From assembly GCA_035582835.1 (NCBI GenBank), contig JAYKAV010002419.1:367188-431187 (forward strand): a stretch of 64,000 nt of DNA, given 5' to 3'. Positions within the stretch are counted from its first letter, which is position 1. Each line of letters starts with the position of its first letter. Of this stretch, positions 1-13,420 are shown in pieces. The notes beneath the pieces are model-generated. The model did not search any database. It saw only the letters and a list, made by a program, of their open reading frames with translations, and had not been told where the DNA came from. A program made the position numbers and the translations under genes. Source of the DNA: Phoebastria nigripes. Its lineage: Eukaryota; Chordata; Aves; Procellariiformes; Diomedeidae.

Positions 1-2586
1 AGGATCTCATCCGAAGCCGACAGCGCAGCCTTGCAGACCTGCCACGGATGTGCTGACCCCAGCACCCTGAGCGACTACCACAAGGACAGTGTGTGGGATG
101 TGAAACCTTGTCTTCCCCACCCCAAATACTTTCAGTATCAGGAAATTAATAAAAATGAATACAATAAAGGAATACACAAAGGACTACAAATATCCCCTTT
201 GTTGTATCTGATTTGGACCTGGAGTGTTTCCCAGCTTCAGTCTAGCCACTCGATAACCTGAAGTGGGGAATGCTACATAAATTACTCATTATTTCCACCA
301 GATGAGCTGTCAAAGGCTGCGGAAACTAGTTCATGTTCACTTCACCTCTCTCTGCTCGCTCTTTGCTATTACTTACTTTCCACTCTATTAAGGTTTGTTG
401 TTAAACACTTCGGTCTCAAGACGCTAGGAGAGAGAAAGAAAGGAGGAAAGAAATAAAGAAATCCTCCACCAGCATCCTGGAATTTCACTTTTGAACAAAA
501 ATCCAGAAGGACACAATAAAAGCCAAAGCAATTGTCCTTTCTCTGTGAGCTCATCATTACACCCCACAGCCGTCAAACAGCCTTCGCAGCCTTGCTGCCT
601 GCCTGGGGTTACCACCAGTACAGACACAGGTATCCAGCCCAAGGACTGCAGGAAAACCCAGATTAAACTCCTCCCTTGCCAGAGGTGCCGAGTAAAGGCA
701 GTTCTGGGGCAGAGCTTCTGCATTTTTCGAGTTGCAGCTACTTGTATGTATTTTCAAAGCAAATCACAAATGTCAGAGTATTGCGTAAATACAGAGCGCT
801 ACTGCTTCACTGCAGCTGTGGCATCTGCTCAGGGCACCTAGGAGCTCCAGCCTCTAGGNCAATCAGCCCAGAACTTTGCACCACAACTAAAGTAACACCT
901 CACTTTTATTTTTCTAAATTAACCATTAATCTTCAACGTTTCCAATTAGTCACTAGAACCTGTATTTCTGTCTGACCCTCATCCCTAAGGTTTCCTGTTC
1001 GTTGTTGCTTCCATGCTGCAGACAGCACAAGTGGCAGAGCGCTATTGCTCTTGAAAAGGATGTTTTTACATATGGCTCTGCCCCAAACACCTGGAAGTAC
1101 TTGTAGCCCTGGAAAGGCAAGCCCAAATACTGGGTGGCCCTGGAAAGCCAAATGTCATTTCAAGTTTGCAAATGCTTCCTGTCATCACTTCTGGGCCAGA
1201 CCAAAGCCCTGGAGTGAGCCATCCCTAGAGTTAGGAGAGACAAAGTTCGAACCCGGGATGAAAACTGGCACCTGAAGTCCATCTCGCATTATCCGGCATG
1301 CCTCTGGCTGGCACACCTCGGCACAAGCTGCCGCTGGTTTTCTGTGCTGCACAACATCAGGCAACACCTTCCGTTTTTCTCCAATTGCAGCACGGTGCAT
1401 TACTGTCAAATGCCGTATGTCCCAGGCCCTGCAGCGAAGGGCGTTTGGCACAGTCAGGCACCACGGCAGCCCCCTCCAGCTGGGAGGCAGCCAGCATCCC
1501 AGGGCTGAACAAGAAGCCTGGAGGCTGGGGAATCAGCCCAGTACTAAATCCCTCAGGGCAGCGGCAGTAACAAGAGGACATCTGACCCAGGAGGGAGCCC
1601 TACATCTCCCTGTCTCACCAGCACAACAGTTATAAAAACACCGATGATGGCTGGAGCTGCACTGCTCTCTTTTTCTCAGTACAGAAGCTGCAGCCAAGCG
1701 TGGACACCGGTTTGCTTCAACTCCACTGCGAGCTGGCTGGATGCATGACAGCTCCAGACTACNCAGGATCGAAGAAAAATAGGGTTGGAAAGGCCCCACA
1801 GCGGTCATTTACGCTGGTCCCTCATCCCCAAGGCAGGATCAATTTTCCCCTCATCATTCTTGGCAGACTAAGAAATAGAGAAGAATAAAGAAACCAAACT
1901 TCAGGGAATTGGGGCAGGCTAAGTATAACTACGAAAGCGTAGGCTGACCAGGAATAAGGCTGAATGCGCTTATTCTAGAAAACCATGCCACAAAAACAGT
2001 GTCAGGAACTTGACTTTAATTCTTTTTTAAAATAAACAAACAAAGCTGGAAGCTTTAAAATCCAGGATATGGGTTGAGAACTATTTCATAATCCTTAGTC
2101 ACCTACATAGTCAACCAATGCGGAAACGCATCGTATCACATCCTAATAAGCAGTATGCAAATATTCTTGTAATCTAGTGCTAATGACACCAAATATTATT
2201 AATGTCATTTGGCACATTATTGTAAAAATAATATTTAACAATGTATTAACTGAAGTTGTAGCAAATGATGTATTTAGCTAATTGTATGCAATTAAATTAG
2301 AATTAAAAAGGGGATGTTTCATAATCTTCCTTGCTTTTCACTAAAAATCTAAGCAGGAAATTCAATAAATGAAAGCTGCTGGAAAACCACGTGAAGCATC
2401 AAGCTCTGGAACATTAATATAGCACGAAGAATCATATGTTGTTCATCTAACTTTATTAAAAACCACACCAAGTTTAAATCTTTGGACATTTCATACTGAG
2501 CTGAACTTCACTCCTTTTTTTTTTCTGATTCCTCATCGTATCTATGATATCACCCAGGCTTAGATCTGTTGCATCATTATATTCAG
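1..2586. other. Non-coding sequence, no gene recognised
   Basis: Open frames in this stretch are all below about 120 codons, overlap one another on both strands, and show no domain or motif I recognise. The segment from about 2090 to 2330 is AT-rich, low in repeats, and carries several TAAT-type homeodomain core sites and an octamer-like ATGCAAAT. That is the texture of many conserved non-coding elements, but conservation cannot be judged from one sequence. A short exon-like piece on the minus strand near 380-426, with a purine-rich upstream tract on the plus strand, is discounted because its frame does not fit the nearest other candidate exon. Confidence 0.6.

Positions 2587-2625
<39 letters not shown>
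2587..2625 (+). repeat. Poly(A) homopolymer run, 39 bases
   Basis: An uninterrupted run of 39 A residues lies between CATTATATTCAG and TCACATGTATGTGA. The right flank is itself a short inverted repeat (TCACAT / ATGTGA around GT). A run this long could be the tail of a retrocopy, but the 150 bases to the left show no recognisable gene remnant. CR1 elements in birds end in ATTCTATG repeats, not poly(A). The true length may be uncertain, because homopolymers of this size are often mis-sized in assemblies. Confidence 0.95.
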
Positions 2626-2628
<3 letters not shown>

Positions 2629-2908
2629 CATGTATGTGATGAAATTCCTGTGTCTGGACTGTGGAGGGAATGCAGATCCAGTACTGTACTTCATCTTGAA
2701 TAACTTCTCCCTATAGCATGCACGTGTGCTCCTTGCGCTTTTGTCAATAACTGGTAATACACATGCGCAAAAATACAAGTGTTACAAACTGCAGCACAGT
2801 TTCTGTTATGAGTTTGTTCTTTGCTGCACCACTGGTGGTTAACAGTTTATATGAATATTAAACGCCTGGATGTGCTCGTGCTTTTGGAGAGAAGGACTGG
2901 GAACTCAC

Positions 2909-3041
2909 CCTGTGACTGATCCTTTTTGCAGTTAGTCATTTCAAGGATTTCTCTGTGGTCGTTGCTCCACCTTTGTACATGCAACTGTTCTTGCAGTACT
3001 TGTAACTGAGTAACAAGGACTTGTGCATACAAATTTGCCCG
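2909..3041 (-). CDS. Candidate internal coding exon, unidentified
   Basis: On the minus strand a 133-base segment is bounded by an acceptor (TTTGTATCCTTAG) and a strong donor (CACAGG followed by GTGAGTT). Read from the acceptor in phase 0, it is open for 44 codons and ends in phase 1. The encoded piece is glutamine- and leucine-rich (for example VTQLQVLQEQLHVQ) and would suit a helical or coiled-coil segment. No start codon is expected in an internal exon. I do not recognise the protein and no neighbouring exon is established. An open 133-base segment between chance splice sites is not rare, so this is a hypothesis. Confidence 0.3.
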
Positions 3042-6000
3042 CTAAGGATACAAATGAACAATTTATCTGCACATTAAAAAAAAAGACAAAACCAGTTGCT
3101 TGTGCAGCACCATGTCTTCATTTTCTCGGTTGTTTTGGGAAACGTGCAGACCCTTCTGAATGCAGGGACCTATGACTGACCCTACTTACAGAGGTCAAGC
3201 TTTGTATTCTCCTTCTCTTTCTCTCACAAGCNCAGCCCTGCCCCGGCTCCTGCTGCAGTCACAAGTGGTATCAGTGCTGACTACAAAGGAAGCTGGATCA
3301 ACCCTACACGCCACACATTTTAGATTGCGTAGTTTCAGCATAAAGCTTTGGCAACACATCAGGACTTCTTTCCTGATGACTCCAGCTCCTGCTTCTACTA
3401 TTTCATGTAGGCATCCATATCAGCGGAAAGCTTTGGTAACGCGTTTTGACTTTTGTATGGACATTGCTCTTTCCATCTACAGAGATGGAAAGATCTGCAG
3501 AGATCCACAGCCTTCCCTTANGCCTGCCCGATTCGCTGAAGAAGCTGAGTTTGCTGGTGTTTGGTAACCCACCACCTGCAACGAGGGATTCCTCCTTGGA
3601 TCTAAGGAGCAGCAGAAGTTTATGGCAAATGAGCTGCTTGTCTGCTCGTGAATCCTTATTTCCAGCCCAAACTCACTGAAGACTTTTTCTGTGCCTGTGC
3701 TTGCTACCTGCCAGAGGAATGGGGCGTGATGGGGAGGTGGAAGTGAGAGGCATTTGCACAGCAGGAACCTGCAGAGGAGTCGTCTCACTATCCCTGCCTC
3801 CATCCGTGCCTGCCAAGGCGAGAGGCTCAGGCCCCTGCATGTGGGACCCCANGGTGCCAGGAAATGAATAAGCACGGGGACCATCTTTCTGTCAGGCTCT
3901 GTCCCACGCTGCAGGGAAAGCTTGAGGATCCCTCATTTTAACTCATTGTAAAACCTCTATTCGGCCACAGAGGACCCGCATCTGCTCTTAGATGCTTGTA
4001 GCCAGACTCAGTTTTCATTTCTAGCCTAGTAGGCATATCAGAGTGTGAAACTTGAAGAACAGATTTCCTATTAAAACAGAGAAACTTTGCTTTCATATGC
4101 TGTTGCAGTTATCGACCAGGACCTGCTGGAGACAGAGGGAAGTTCCCGTTCACCTCACTGGTGCTGGCTGGGGGTCCCAGCTCTCGGCACCTCCTGCGTC
4201 TCCCATCTCACTGGCGCGTTCTTCAACATCCTTCCACCCAACGGTGGCAACTCAATGAAGCACTGCTGCAATTTAAATAGTTATTTGCATTTCATTAACA
4301 ATGACAACATTTATTTTAATACAGTTAAATCAGAGTAGCATTTAATTTAATTTTAACAAGATAGTTATTAAGCTAACCAAGTATCAATTGATTGCTGAAG
4401 AAATCACATTGTGAAACAAATAAGTTGAGAAATAAATCTTGTTGCCAGGCCATTAATGTAAAATCACATAAATAATAAACGTCTAATTAGGTTCTCTCTA
4501 ATGAAGAGCTCCAACTGTTCATTGACATTCTCTGGGAGGGCTGGTGCCTTCCGATGTTGGCTGTTAGGGGAGAGGGGGCTGATCCAAGCGCTCAGAGGGC
4601 TGTACAGACTGACCCAGGTTGGACAGCTGGGTTTAGAGAGGAGCTCAGCCTCCCCGTGTGCTGCCTAGTTGTGACAGCCTTGCTCCGCACCCCTCCAGGT
4701 GCTGGGTGCTCAGAGACGCAAAGCACCTCACTCAGGCGTGGGTGGGATGCCAAAAGTCAGGGAGCAGGGATACACCATAGGGGGTCTGCTCCTGTCAACA
4801 CCATGGGGCTGCAGGGCGTGGGGGTCATCTCCCCAAGTGCCACATCTTAACCCTTTCCTTCTCAGCACAAGCAGTTTACCATGCTTTCCTGCAAATTACC
4901 CTGTGTCTGGAGTACCAAAACCGGTCAGTTACAGCAGACATAAACATTTCCTCTTCCAGTATTGCTAAGGACTTGTAATTTTCATCCATTTGTATGTGTG
5001 GATATCATTTTCAAGGGGTTTGTTTGTTTGCTTATTTAAACACAGATCTCTTAGGGGGAGTTATTTTCATAGCTTNTCTGACCATCTGCTCTGTCCAGCT
5101 GCACAAAACAGACCAAAAAATCTCAGGCAACTCTGAATCAAGTCTCCAAGTTCTGCTTAAAGCGTATTATATTACATGCAGGCTCGATTTAAAGCCTTCG
5201 AGTGATGGAAAATCCACTGAATCCCTACACAAGTTGCTCTGATGGTTAACTATGGCCACTGTGAAAAATGTGCGCCGCCTTCTGAGCCTGAACTTGTCTA
5301 GCTTTAGTGTTTATTCACTGACTCTTCTCGTGCCTTCTTCTGCCAGGTTAAAAAAAATCACCAACAATCAGAAATAAATTATTTGGTCCTGAAACTGCCA
5401 GAGGATTAAGGTATAAACAAATTGAGAGCAAACCAAAGAGGTTTGTCTGGGTAGAGACAACTGCCACAGGTGACCCTTTCTTTGCCAGCCCCAGCAGTCC
5501 CTCAGCCGCTGCCTCCCGGGGGCTGAAGCAGAGCCTGCCATGGGAGAGGGCAAGGGCTCTTCTCTCTACCAGCATGATTTTTGGAGGGACACCATAGCAA
5601 TTTCAAGGAAACAGGGTCAGAAAGCCAGTTTACTAAAATGCAAATGAGCCCCCCCAGTAGAGATTTCCCTTTTTATTAATAAGAATAATCCACACCTCAG
5701 ATACCCCTCACCCTTAAAAAAAAATACCTGAAAAGAAGACTACACACAGCCCATGCCCTCAGATAACCCACACAAGGCTGCGCTTCCCCCAGAATTTCCC
5801 ATACAGGCACATAACACCCCTTGCAACTGGATCGCTGGAGGAGAGGGAGTTGTTTTCTGTTCTGTCTTGTTTTATGGATAGCCAACGGGCTGTGCATATT
5901 AAAATTTGGTGAGTGCCCAGCGAAAAGCTGCTGTCTCCACTAGAGCTGGGGAAGCCCCCAGAGAGCTCCTCTGCCTGAATTGCATCGGGGAGGTGGCAAT

Positions 6001-9000
6001 GAAGGACCGTCACCTCCCGCAGATGGGCACTGGCAGTGGGGGACGAAAGGCAGGAAGGGACATGGGGAAGCTCGGACCCAGGCACGCATGTCCCCTAGCT
6101 CCCTCCAACCCCTGGGGGAGCTTTTCCGGGTGAACTGTGATACAAAGTAAACCGCGATGGATCAGTCATACTCATTAGATAACCTGGACCTGCACAATTA
6201 AAATTCTTGCAGTAAATGTGGCTGTAGTTCACATCAAGGCATGAGGGCTCATATAGCTGAAAGCACACTTCTTCTAAGGCGAGACAACCTGTCCAGGGGA
6301 TCAAACACTGATACAGGCTAATTTTGCACAATTTTGCTGTACCGTGCTGAGGCAATGAAGCCACCGCAGCCTACGACAGTAGTGTCCCATCTCTGCGTGA
6401 CTGCCACGTGGTGTCCAGCACCAAACCCAGCTCCATCCACTGGCTCTCTCCACCCTGCTTGCTCACACACAGGNAGCAGGCCTCGAGCAGAGGCTGAAAC
6501 AACGCAGCACATACATCCCTAATCACAATAAAAGCAGCGACCTGGATTTGTCAGTGTTATGTTACACAGATCAGAAGCTGCGATTTCTAAGAGGGAAGCA
6601 GGTGTTTTGGAATACGATCTATTTTTCCAGGAGGATGTGATAAATACTTTTCAGCTAATTATTTTGCGCCAAACCATAAGGAAATCATCTCCGAACAGGA
6701 CTTGTCAGCTTGGAAGACGCTCAGGACTTTACACCAAATTTTAGGCTTGACAGTGATCATAGGGCAGGATGAGTGGTGCCACCAAGGGATCCAACCTGCC
6801 CCAGATAAATGCCTACACCAGGGTTACAGCTTCACTTGTAGCCAATGTGTGGTAAACCACACCTACTTTTTTTCTTGCATCTTTCCATGGCTGTTTTCCA
6901 AACAAAGCAACTTAAACACATCTGGGAAGAAAACTAAGCAATTAAACAGCAAATGTGAGGGACCTTGTGCAGTATAAATGAAATAGCTGTTGAAGACTGG
7001 CTGAAATAGCCAGGACATGCACATGGGCATAGAGACTACTGCAGGCTGGGGAGAAAAGGTTGTCAGCCACAGAGCCAAAGAACACAAGTCAATCCCTTCA
7101 CAACCAGAAGATGCTCCTTTTGTTAGGCCACAGATGCCCGTCACCCCTGAAATGACCAGCATGCAACAGGTTAAAGTGGTGACGCTGAAAGGGGGGAGAA
7201 CCTGCAGTGCAAATATTGTTAGCACATCCGTCACTCACAAAAGAGTAGATTATTAACTCCTCCTAATTAGGTGCCACTCCCATCCCACCTCTCAGTGTTA
7301 CCGGGCTTTGAAAGGACAGAGCCACCACGTGTGGAGGTTAAACAATGCAATCTCCTCGCCACATGACTAAGCGGGACCATACCAACACCACCCATCCTCC
7401 AGCTCTTTTGGTTATGGCAGATGAAAACTCACTTCACCTGTTTACCATCTTGCGATAAACCTCCAATGGAAACATTTTTTTTCCTGTAAATGACAGCATT
7501 TTGAGAAAACACCCACAAATCCCTCCCCAGGCTTTGTGACAGCCTTGAGAGACCCCTGCCAATGCCCGCCAGCACAGGAGGCACCTGCGAGGGCTCATGC
7601 CATCCCTCACACTTGTGGTTACGTGGTGACCGCCACAAAGAGCCACCACCAGCACACAAGAGCCATTTTCTTTCTTGCAGGGAAACAACAAATAAGAAGC
7701 CTGAGTTGATGGTAACAGGACTCTTCATGTAATCCCCTCCTATCTTATCTGCTCCCCCTCGATTGCATGTGCTTCTCTGCCATCTGACCAGTGCTATTAT
7801 CTATTTATTACCCAGGAGCAACATGCCAGGCAGGGTCTCACAGAAAGCACGAGGGCCTGCTCGCTCCCTCCCATCTCCGGTGCAGGCCCACCTCTTCTCC
7901 CAGCCCCGAGGGGCACAGCAGCCACCACGGAGGGAAAAGGAAAGGTTCTGCCCAAGGAGGAGCGAGGGGAGACCGAGGCACAGTCCCTCAGCCTCANCAG
8001 GCAATGCACCCTGCCCTGGTGCATGCCAAGAGGCAGGTCCAGGTGTTTAGGAGCAATCATTGCTCACTTAGCTGCATTAAATGCTACCAATAACCACATT
8101 GCCATTTAATAACTGATGATGTGTAATGCAAGAAACACTGTAAGCTGAGGGCACCACATTATGGCTTAAGAATTACCTTCTTTCCCAAGGTCTCCCTTTA
8201 CAGGGCTTACTAAAACCTGCTTGGCACAGCATTTCAGTTTCCAGGTACAAACAGTTTGGGAAAAAAGAGGGAAAGTAAAGCAAAGCACAGCAAGCGTGCA
8301 ACGTTATTGTGAGCTCAGAAAATGTTAAATGAATTAATTTGATTCATTCTTAAATTTAACTGGCAAGATTTAATGGTTCACATTGAAAGCATGAATAACT
8401 ATTTTGTTCCATGAATGACTATAGTTTAGTGACTCTTGATGTCAGTGTATTTTGCCCAGGGTAAAACTTGCTATATGAATTATTCACTGCTGGGTGGATG
8501 GAATGAATGGGGCCATGCTCATAGACAGGATGCCAACTGTGGTTATTTGACATGACGGGGCACACTCGATACTGACAAAGGACAATGGTTAATTTACAGT
8601 GTAGTACTGGGGCTCAGTCATTCTCCTTAAGATCTTTATAGAAAGCATGGCACTTTTTGTCATGTACTCCACATTAAGATGGATTCCGTGTGCCAAAAAA
8701 CACTGAAGCATAGCTCACTTTTAAAAATGTTCACTAGTTTAAAGGCAAAAAAAAAAAAATCTACCTTCCTGTCTTGTTTGGCTGAAACATTGCTCCAAAG
8801 AAAATGTGTTTAAGAGCAACTTAAAAACAAATGGAGGAATGCATCTATATATCACTTGAGCATCTTGTCATAGATGCAGTAGTTGATAGCTGCTAGGACC
8901 TCTCCTTGATAGGAAAGGATCTGGCAGTCTCTCACAGAACAGGGTCTCGGACTGGAAATAATAGCACTTTTACCTAAGCTTTTATTTCCAAAGCNGAGAG

Positions 9001-12000
9001 AGAAGAGACTGGGCAAAGTTTCTGTGCTAAAGTATTTACAATGAGCAATCGGAGTAGGACATTTTCCCAGCCGTCTTAAAAAGCTGTTGCTTTAATGCCA
9101 GCCATTTGTAATCTGGAAAGACAGGACGCAATTCAGCTTGATCTGACAAATGGGCCACAAAAGTTTACTTACGCATAATAATGATACATTCATCTTTACT
9201 TTACACTTCCCAACTGCATGCTTATTGCAAACATCTGTGTTGCTGAAACGACTGGCATTACAACTCATTTATATGGTTTAAAAATAGTGATAGATGAAAG
9301 CCGGGAGGGGGAGGGGCATGAGGCGCTTTTTCCTCCCGAATTTCACAAATACTTAGTTTCATCTTTGAGCATTTTTCTGTGAATGGGCTGAGTCAGTGCC
9401 CTGGTGTGTGCAGAAATAACTTCATGGGTAACTTCCAAACCATCAACACAGCACAAACTGATAATACACCTAATACTTAGAAAAAAGGCTGAAGGAAAGA
9501 TGACTAAAAGGTGGCTTTGATTTTCACTCCATGTCACACACGTCCTACCATCCAGTGGCAGGAGAGGCCACTGCTCTGTAGGCCAGGAGCTCCCTTCAGA
9601 CAGCAGCTACTTGGCCATGCTCAGATCACCAGTAAAGCAGCTCAATTCTTAATGCCATCCCCAAATTCAAGTATTTTCTTGCCTCATGCAAAAACAGTAC
9701 ACTTTCTCTCAGACTACAGTGTGCTGGAGGCTGTGCCTACCTCTGAAACGAGCCTGCCTGAACTTGCCCAGCTTTCATCCCTCCTGATGCTGGATTGATT
9801 CGGTATAAATCCTGCCTGAAATGCAGTTTGCACGATTAACAGTGAAATGGGATACTTCTCCTTGGCTCCCAGCTCTGTCAGGTATTGCATGTATTTGCTT
9901 TTTGACCAGATGGCACTTCCACTTTGTAGCTGCACACAAAGTATTGAATTTCTGTGCTCACGTTTGGCAAGCATATAACATCCCTGGGGATCCTGGATAC
10001 AGGTTAGTAAACCAAAAAGGCTCCAAAGTAGTCTTAAGAGGCTTTCTCTCCTTGGACATCCAGGTATTATTATTTGACTGCCTTTATTTATGCCATGATA
10101 TTGTGTACTCTTCATAGTTATGTGGAACATCTCAGTGACCCTCTAGCCAGGCTGATGGATAGCTGGGTATGAGCATTTGAAGCCTTTGCCATAAAACACT
10201 TCATATCTAAGTTCTTGAAACTGGTTCATGGCTGGTTTGGTTGGTTGTTTTGGTGTATCTCAGTATTTACAGTAAAATTAGCAGGTCTGTGTATTCATGC
10301 CAAGCTAGTAGAAGACGAGAAGTCAATTTTGAACATGATGTATGATGCATGTCTTTCTAATAGCGCTCACATGCTGGCATGGCACTCACAGTAACGTGCA
10401 CTGAGGACGCTGAGACCACAAGCTAAGCAGTGTAAAAATACCTCCAATGGCTTACAAACACTTCCCATTCACACAATTCCCTTTCTCAAAAACACTGGTC
10501 AAACTTTTCACATGAACCCTTCTGCAAGGCATTTCACTTCATCACCTCTTTGCTTAATTGTTGCTAAGGATTTAGCACCAAACTAAGGGCCATCTCTGCC
10601 TGGAGGAGCGATGCCTCAAGTCTGACACCATGCTGCTCACTACCCACGGAGGCTACCCGCCAGCTAACAGACCATCTTTGTACCAGTCTCATGCTGACGT
10701 AGCCCCACTCCTCTTTGCTGTTTCTCTACTATCACCACATGAATCACCAAGAAACTTGGATAAACTTGGCCAAGTGAATTTCAAATCCCAAGAGCTGCCA
10801 AACTGAGTTTATATTTTCACATGTGGGCACTTTGGAGATTGCCTTTGCACATTGTGGGGTAGCTCATAGACAGGGGAAAGCCAAGTACCTCACAGAAGCT
10901 ACTGCAGCAATTTCCTCCCTGCACATCTGCTCCAGAGGCACCGAGAGCCTTCTCGCAGGCTGGACCCACAGCTGTCGCAATTGCACACTTGCATTTGACA
11001 TGACTGCGTCACACTCACATATATCATTATTAACTAAAAGTACAAGAATAAAGAAATAGATTAATTATTAGGAAAGGTAAAAAGTGGGAGCCTATTTTGC
11101 AGATACCCATTTTGGCAGCCTCAAACGTACCCCTCAGCCCAGCACGCCAGCCGGCACGTGGGGCTCACCGGCTCAGTTCTGAGTCGCAATATTTCACTTG
11201 CCATTTCCTTGCACACCCTCCTCCCGGGCATGGGGGTGGAAGAAGGAGCAAGCCATTCCCACGCTTGGAGTATCATTGCCCACCCCCCTGGCTCCAGCTC
11301 TGGTAGGCAGCGGAGTGGCAGGATGGGTGCCTGACGTGTGCACCACCCCATGGGGAGAGGCACGGAAAGAGGCATCATGCAGGGGCACAGCAGGGACTGC
11401 AGGGTGCCTGCCGCAGCCACGGGGGAGGCTCTGCTGCCTGTAGGGGCCGGCTCCGGCCTGCGGGCACAGAGCACACCAGGTTCTCCCTCCAGCACTTTTT
11501 CACCTGCAGGTATGAGGAGGGCAAGGGGGAAGACAAGGAAAAGGAAAAAGAAAACAGCTGACAAAGAATGAAGAGTAAAGTAACCAAAATGAATGCAAAG
11601 TAAAAAACCAGCCCACTCCCCTGATTAATTTTGGTCTCTGCATTCACCAAAAAAGGGCTGGATGGCGCAGCAAAGCAGGGCATGCAACTGCGTTAGGAGG
11701 AACATCTGTATGAAATTCTGTCTCACTGCCACCTTCTTATGAGTATGCTCTGCAAATATGGCCCACTTGTAAAACAGATGAACAAGTGCAGCTTGTCGCG
11801 GCACTTATGCCACGGCATAAGAGGGTGCACAAGGAGAACTGACTCCTCTTTAACCCTTTCAAAAAGAAGGGGCTGTGCCACTATGAAGCCTACAATTGAG
11901 AAGCTATTAACTTGAGGTATGTTTTCCAACTCCTGCTATGTTATTATCAGGGCTGACTGCTGCAGACTGAAGAACACTTCCTAAATTTTTTCTCTTTCTG

Positions 12001-13296
12001 TACGTTCTGAATGTTTATTTTGCGTAGACATTTGTCCAATTTCAGACAATTTCATGTCTGGAATGTCTACATAAGTTGGTGTGTGGGACTATCACAAGAC
12101 AAAAATAAACATTGTTGCAGGAATGCTTCTTAACGCTGGGGACTTTTGATGGAGAATATTTGTGCCTTGGTGTATGTGTGCTATTGACAAAGATTTACTG
12201 CAAGCAACAGATCTGGATTTTGTTTGTTTGTTACAATTTCTATCAGGTGTACAATCTGTCATGCACAGAAAGTCCCTTTCATTAGGAAAAATGAGAGCTA
12301 CAGAGCTCTTCACTGCTTTCTTTGTTGTCCCTCTGATTTCAGGTACATTACCGATGAATAATATCCTATAATAAAATACAAAGATTGCCGTAATTGGACA
12401 TGTTAAATATTGGTGATGCAGTGGGCCTCTGGATTGCTAAGCAGTAATTCAACAGCACCCTCTTGAAGNAGAAGCACGCTGAACTATGCCATTCCCTGCT
12501 GCTTCCAACTCCTACTGACGCTGATAACTATCTTCCTACAAAGCACAGTTGGATGAAATGAAAAGAAAAAGGTAAAAGAGTGCACCTTGCAGTCCATGCA
12601 CACTCAAGTACCAATCAGCTAAAGGCCATCTGGGAACAGAAAGACACAGCTATTATCTTATTTCACAGTCCATACTGCCATTGCTGGGATGGGATTTTTT
12701 GAAAACACACATGCAAAGTGCATCCTGTTATTTAACCTGNTTTTTTTTCCATGGAATTACATAGGAACACTGCCCTTTCCATACACGGCTTCATTAGGTC
12801 TGTGCAGGTAGAGAATCAAACCAGAATTGATTTTTTTTTAGAAGTTTTCTGAATTGATGGACAGAGCAATCTCAGAGCTGGTTACCGCCTGCCTCACTCA
12901 TAGCACGATGCATTGGGAGGTAACAGCACCAGCCGCTCGCCCCTCTGGCATAGCTACGGCGAGTCATTCCTGGCAGCAATAGCTGGCGCCTCCCTGACTC
13001 CAGCTCACAGCTTATCTACTTGTTGGAAATCCAAGTCCAGCCACAATCACTGCAGTAGTACCAGGCTCCAATATGGGGATCAGACAAGATCTTCTGAAGT
13101 TTCCAATGTGCTAGGAAGTTCCTCTAAGTAATAAAGGACTGAATATCTGACATGTGCTGTTTCACTCAATGGAAAACTCACAGGATCACTGAATTAAAAA
13201 CACAATACTCTGAGAATGCCTCCTCTTTGATCCCCATGTGACATTCACCTGTTAACTGTACCGTTGCCTACATCCCCAAGGGAAAGATCCCGGGCT
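3042..13296. other. Non-coding sequence, no gene recognised
   Basis: About 10 kb without a supportable gene. AT-rich, repeat-free stretches at about 4255-4510 and 8300-8470 are dense in TAAT and ATTA cores and resemble conserved non-coding elements in composition only. GC-richer patches at about 7850-8040 and 11130-11520 produce overlapping open frames on both strands (up to 147 codons near 11121-11564), as GC-rich non-coding DNA does. None has a recognisable domain. No tRNA, rRNA or transposon was seen. Confidence 0.6.
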
Positions 13297-13310
13297 ATTA
13301 TTATTATTAT
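13297..13310 (+). repeat. Short (ATT)n microsatellite
   Basis: Four and two-thirds copies of ATT in a row, about 90 bases upstream of a (CA)n tract. Confidence 0.85.
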
Positions 13311-13398
13311 CCTGTTTATTAATATTAACAAGAGGGCAGAGAAGCTTGTGGAGGTGCCAAAGCAAAGGTCCTGGGGCTGAAGTCCTGCGTATGCACAT

Positions 13399-13420
13399 AC
13401 ACACACACAACACACACACA
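13399..13420 (+). repeat. Short interrupted (CA)n microsatellite
   Basis: A run of alternating A and C, broken once by an extra A at about position 13410. It is preceded by ATGCACAT and followed by AATACATC. Tracts of this type are usually length-polymorphic. Confidence 0.9.

Noticed and set aside
377..426. Minus-strand exon-like segment with strong donor GTAAGTAA and a long pyrimidine tract
   Set aside because: The pyrimidine tract is a simple GA/CT repeat on the opposite strand. The only open frame does not match the outgoing phase of the candidate exon at 2909-3041.
1240..1262. GTTCGAACCCGGG, resembling a tRNA internal B box
   Set aside because: The flanks do not pair as a T arm and no acceptor stem or anticodon arm could be drawn, so neither a tRNA gene nor a tRNA-derived SINE is supported.
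2440..2625. Possible retrocopied gene ending in the 39-base poly(A)
   Set aside because: No coding or RNA-gene remnant is visible upstream of the run and no flanking direct repeats were found. Bird genomes rarely carry poly(A)-tailed retrocopies.
7436..7486. 51-base minus-strand exon-like segment (acceptor CATTTACAG, donor GTGAGTTTT) with one open frame
   Set aside because: Too short for openness to mean anything. Phase 2 in and out does not connect with the other candidates, and no homologue is recognised.
12290..12370. Signal-peptide-like MRATELFTAFFVVPLISG followed by GT, resembling a first coding exon
   Set aside because: The bases that encode the hydrophobic stretch are an ordinary pyrimidine-rich tract ending in TTTCAG, so it can equally be read as a splice acceptor. 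No promoter, partner exon or homologue is visible.
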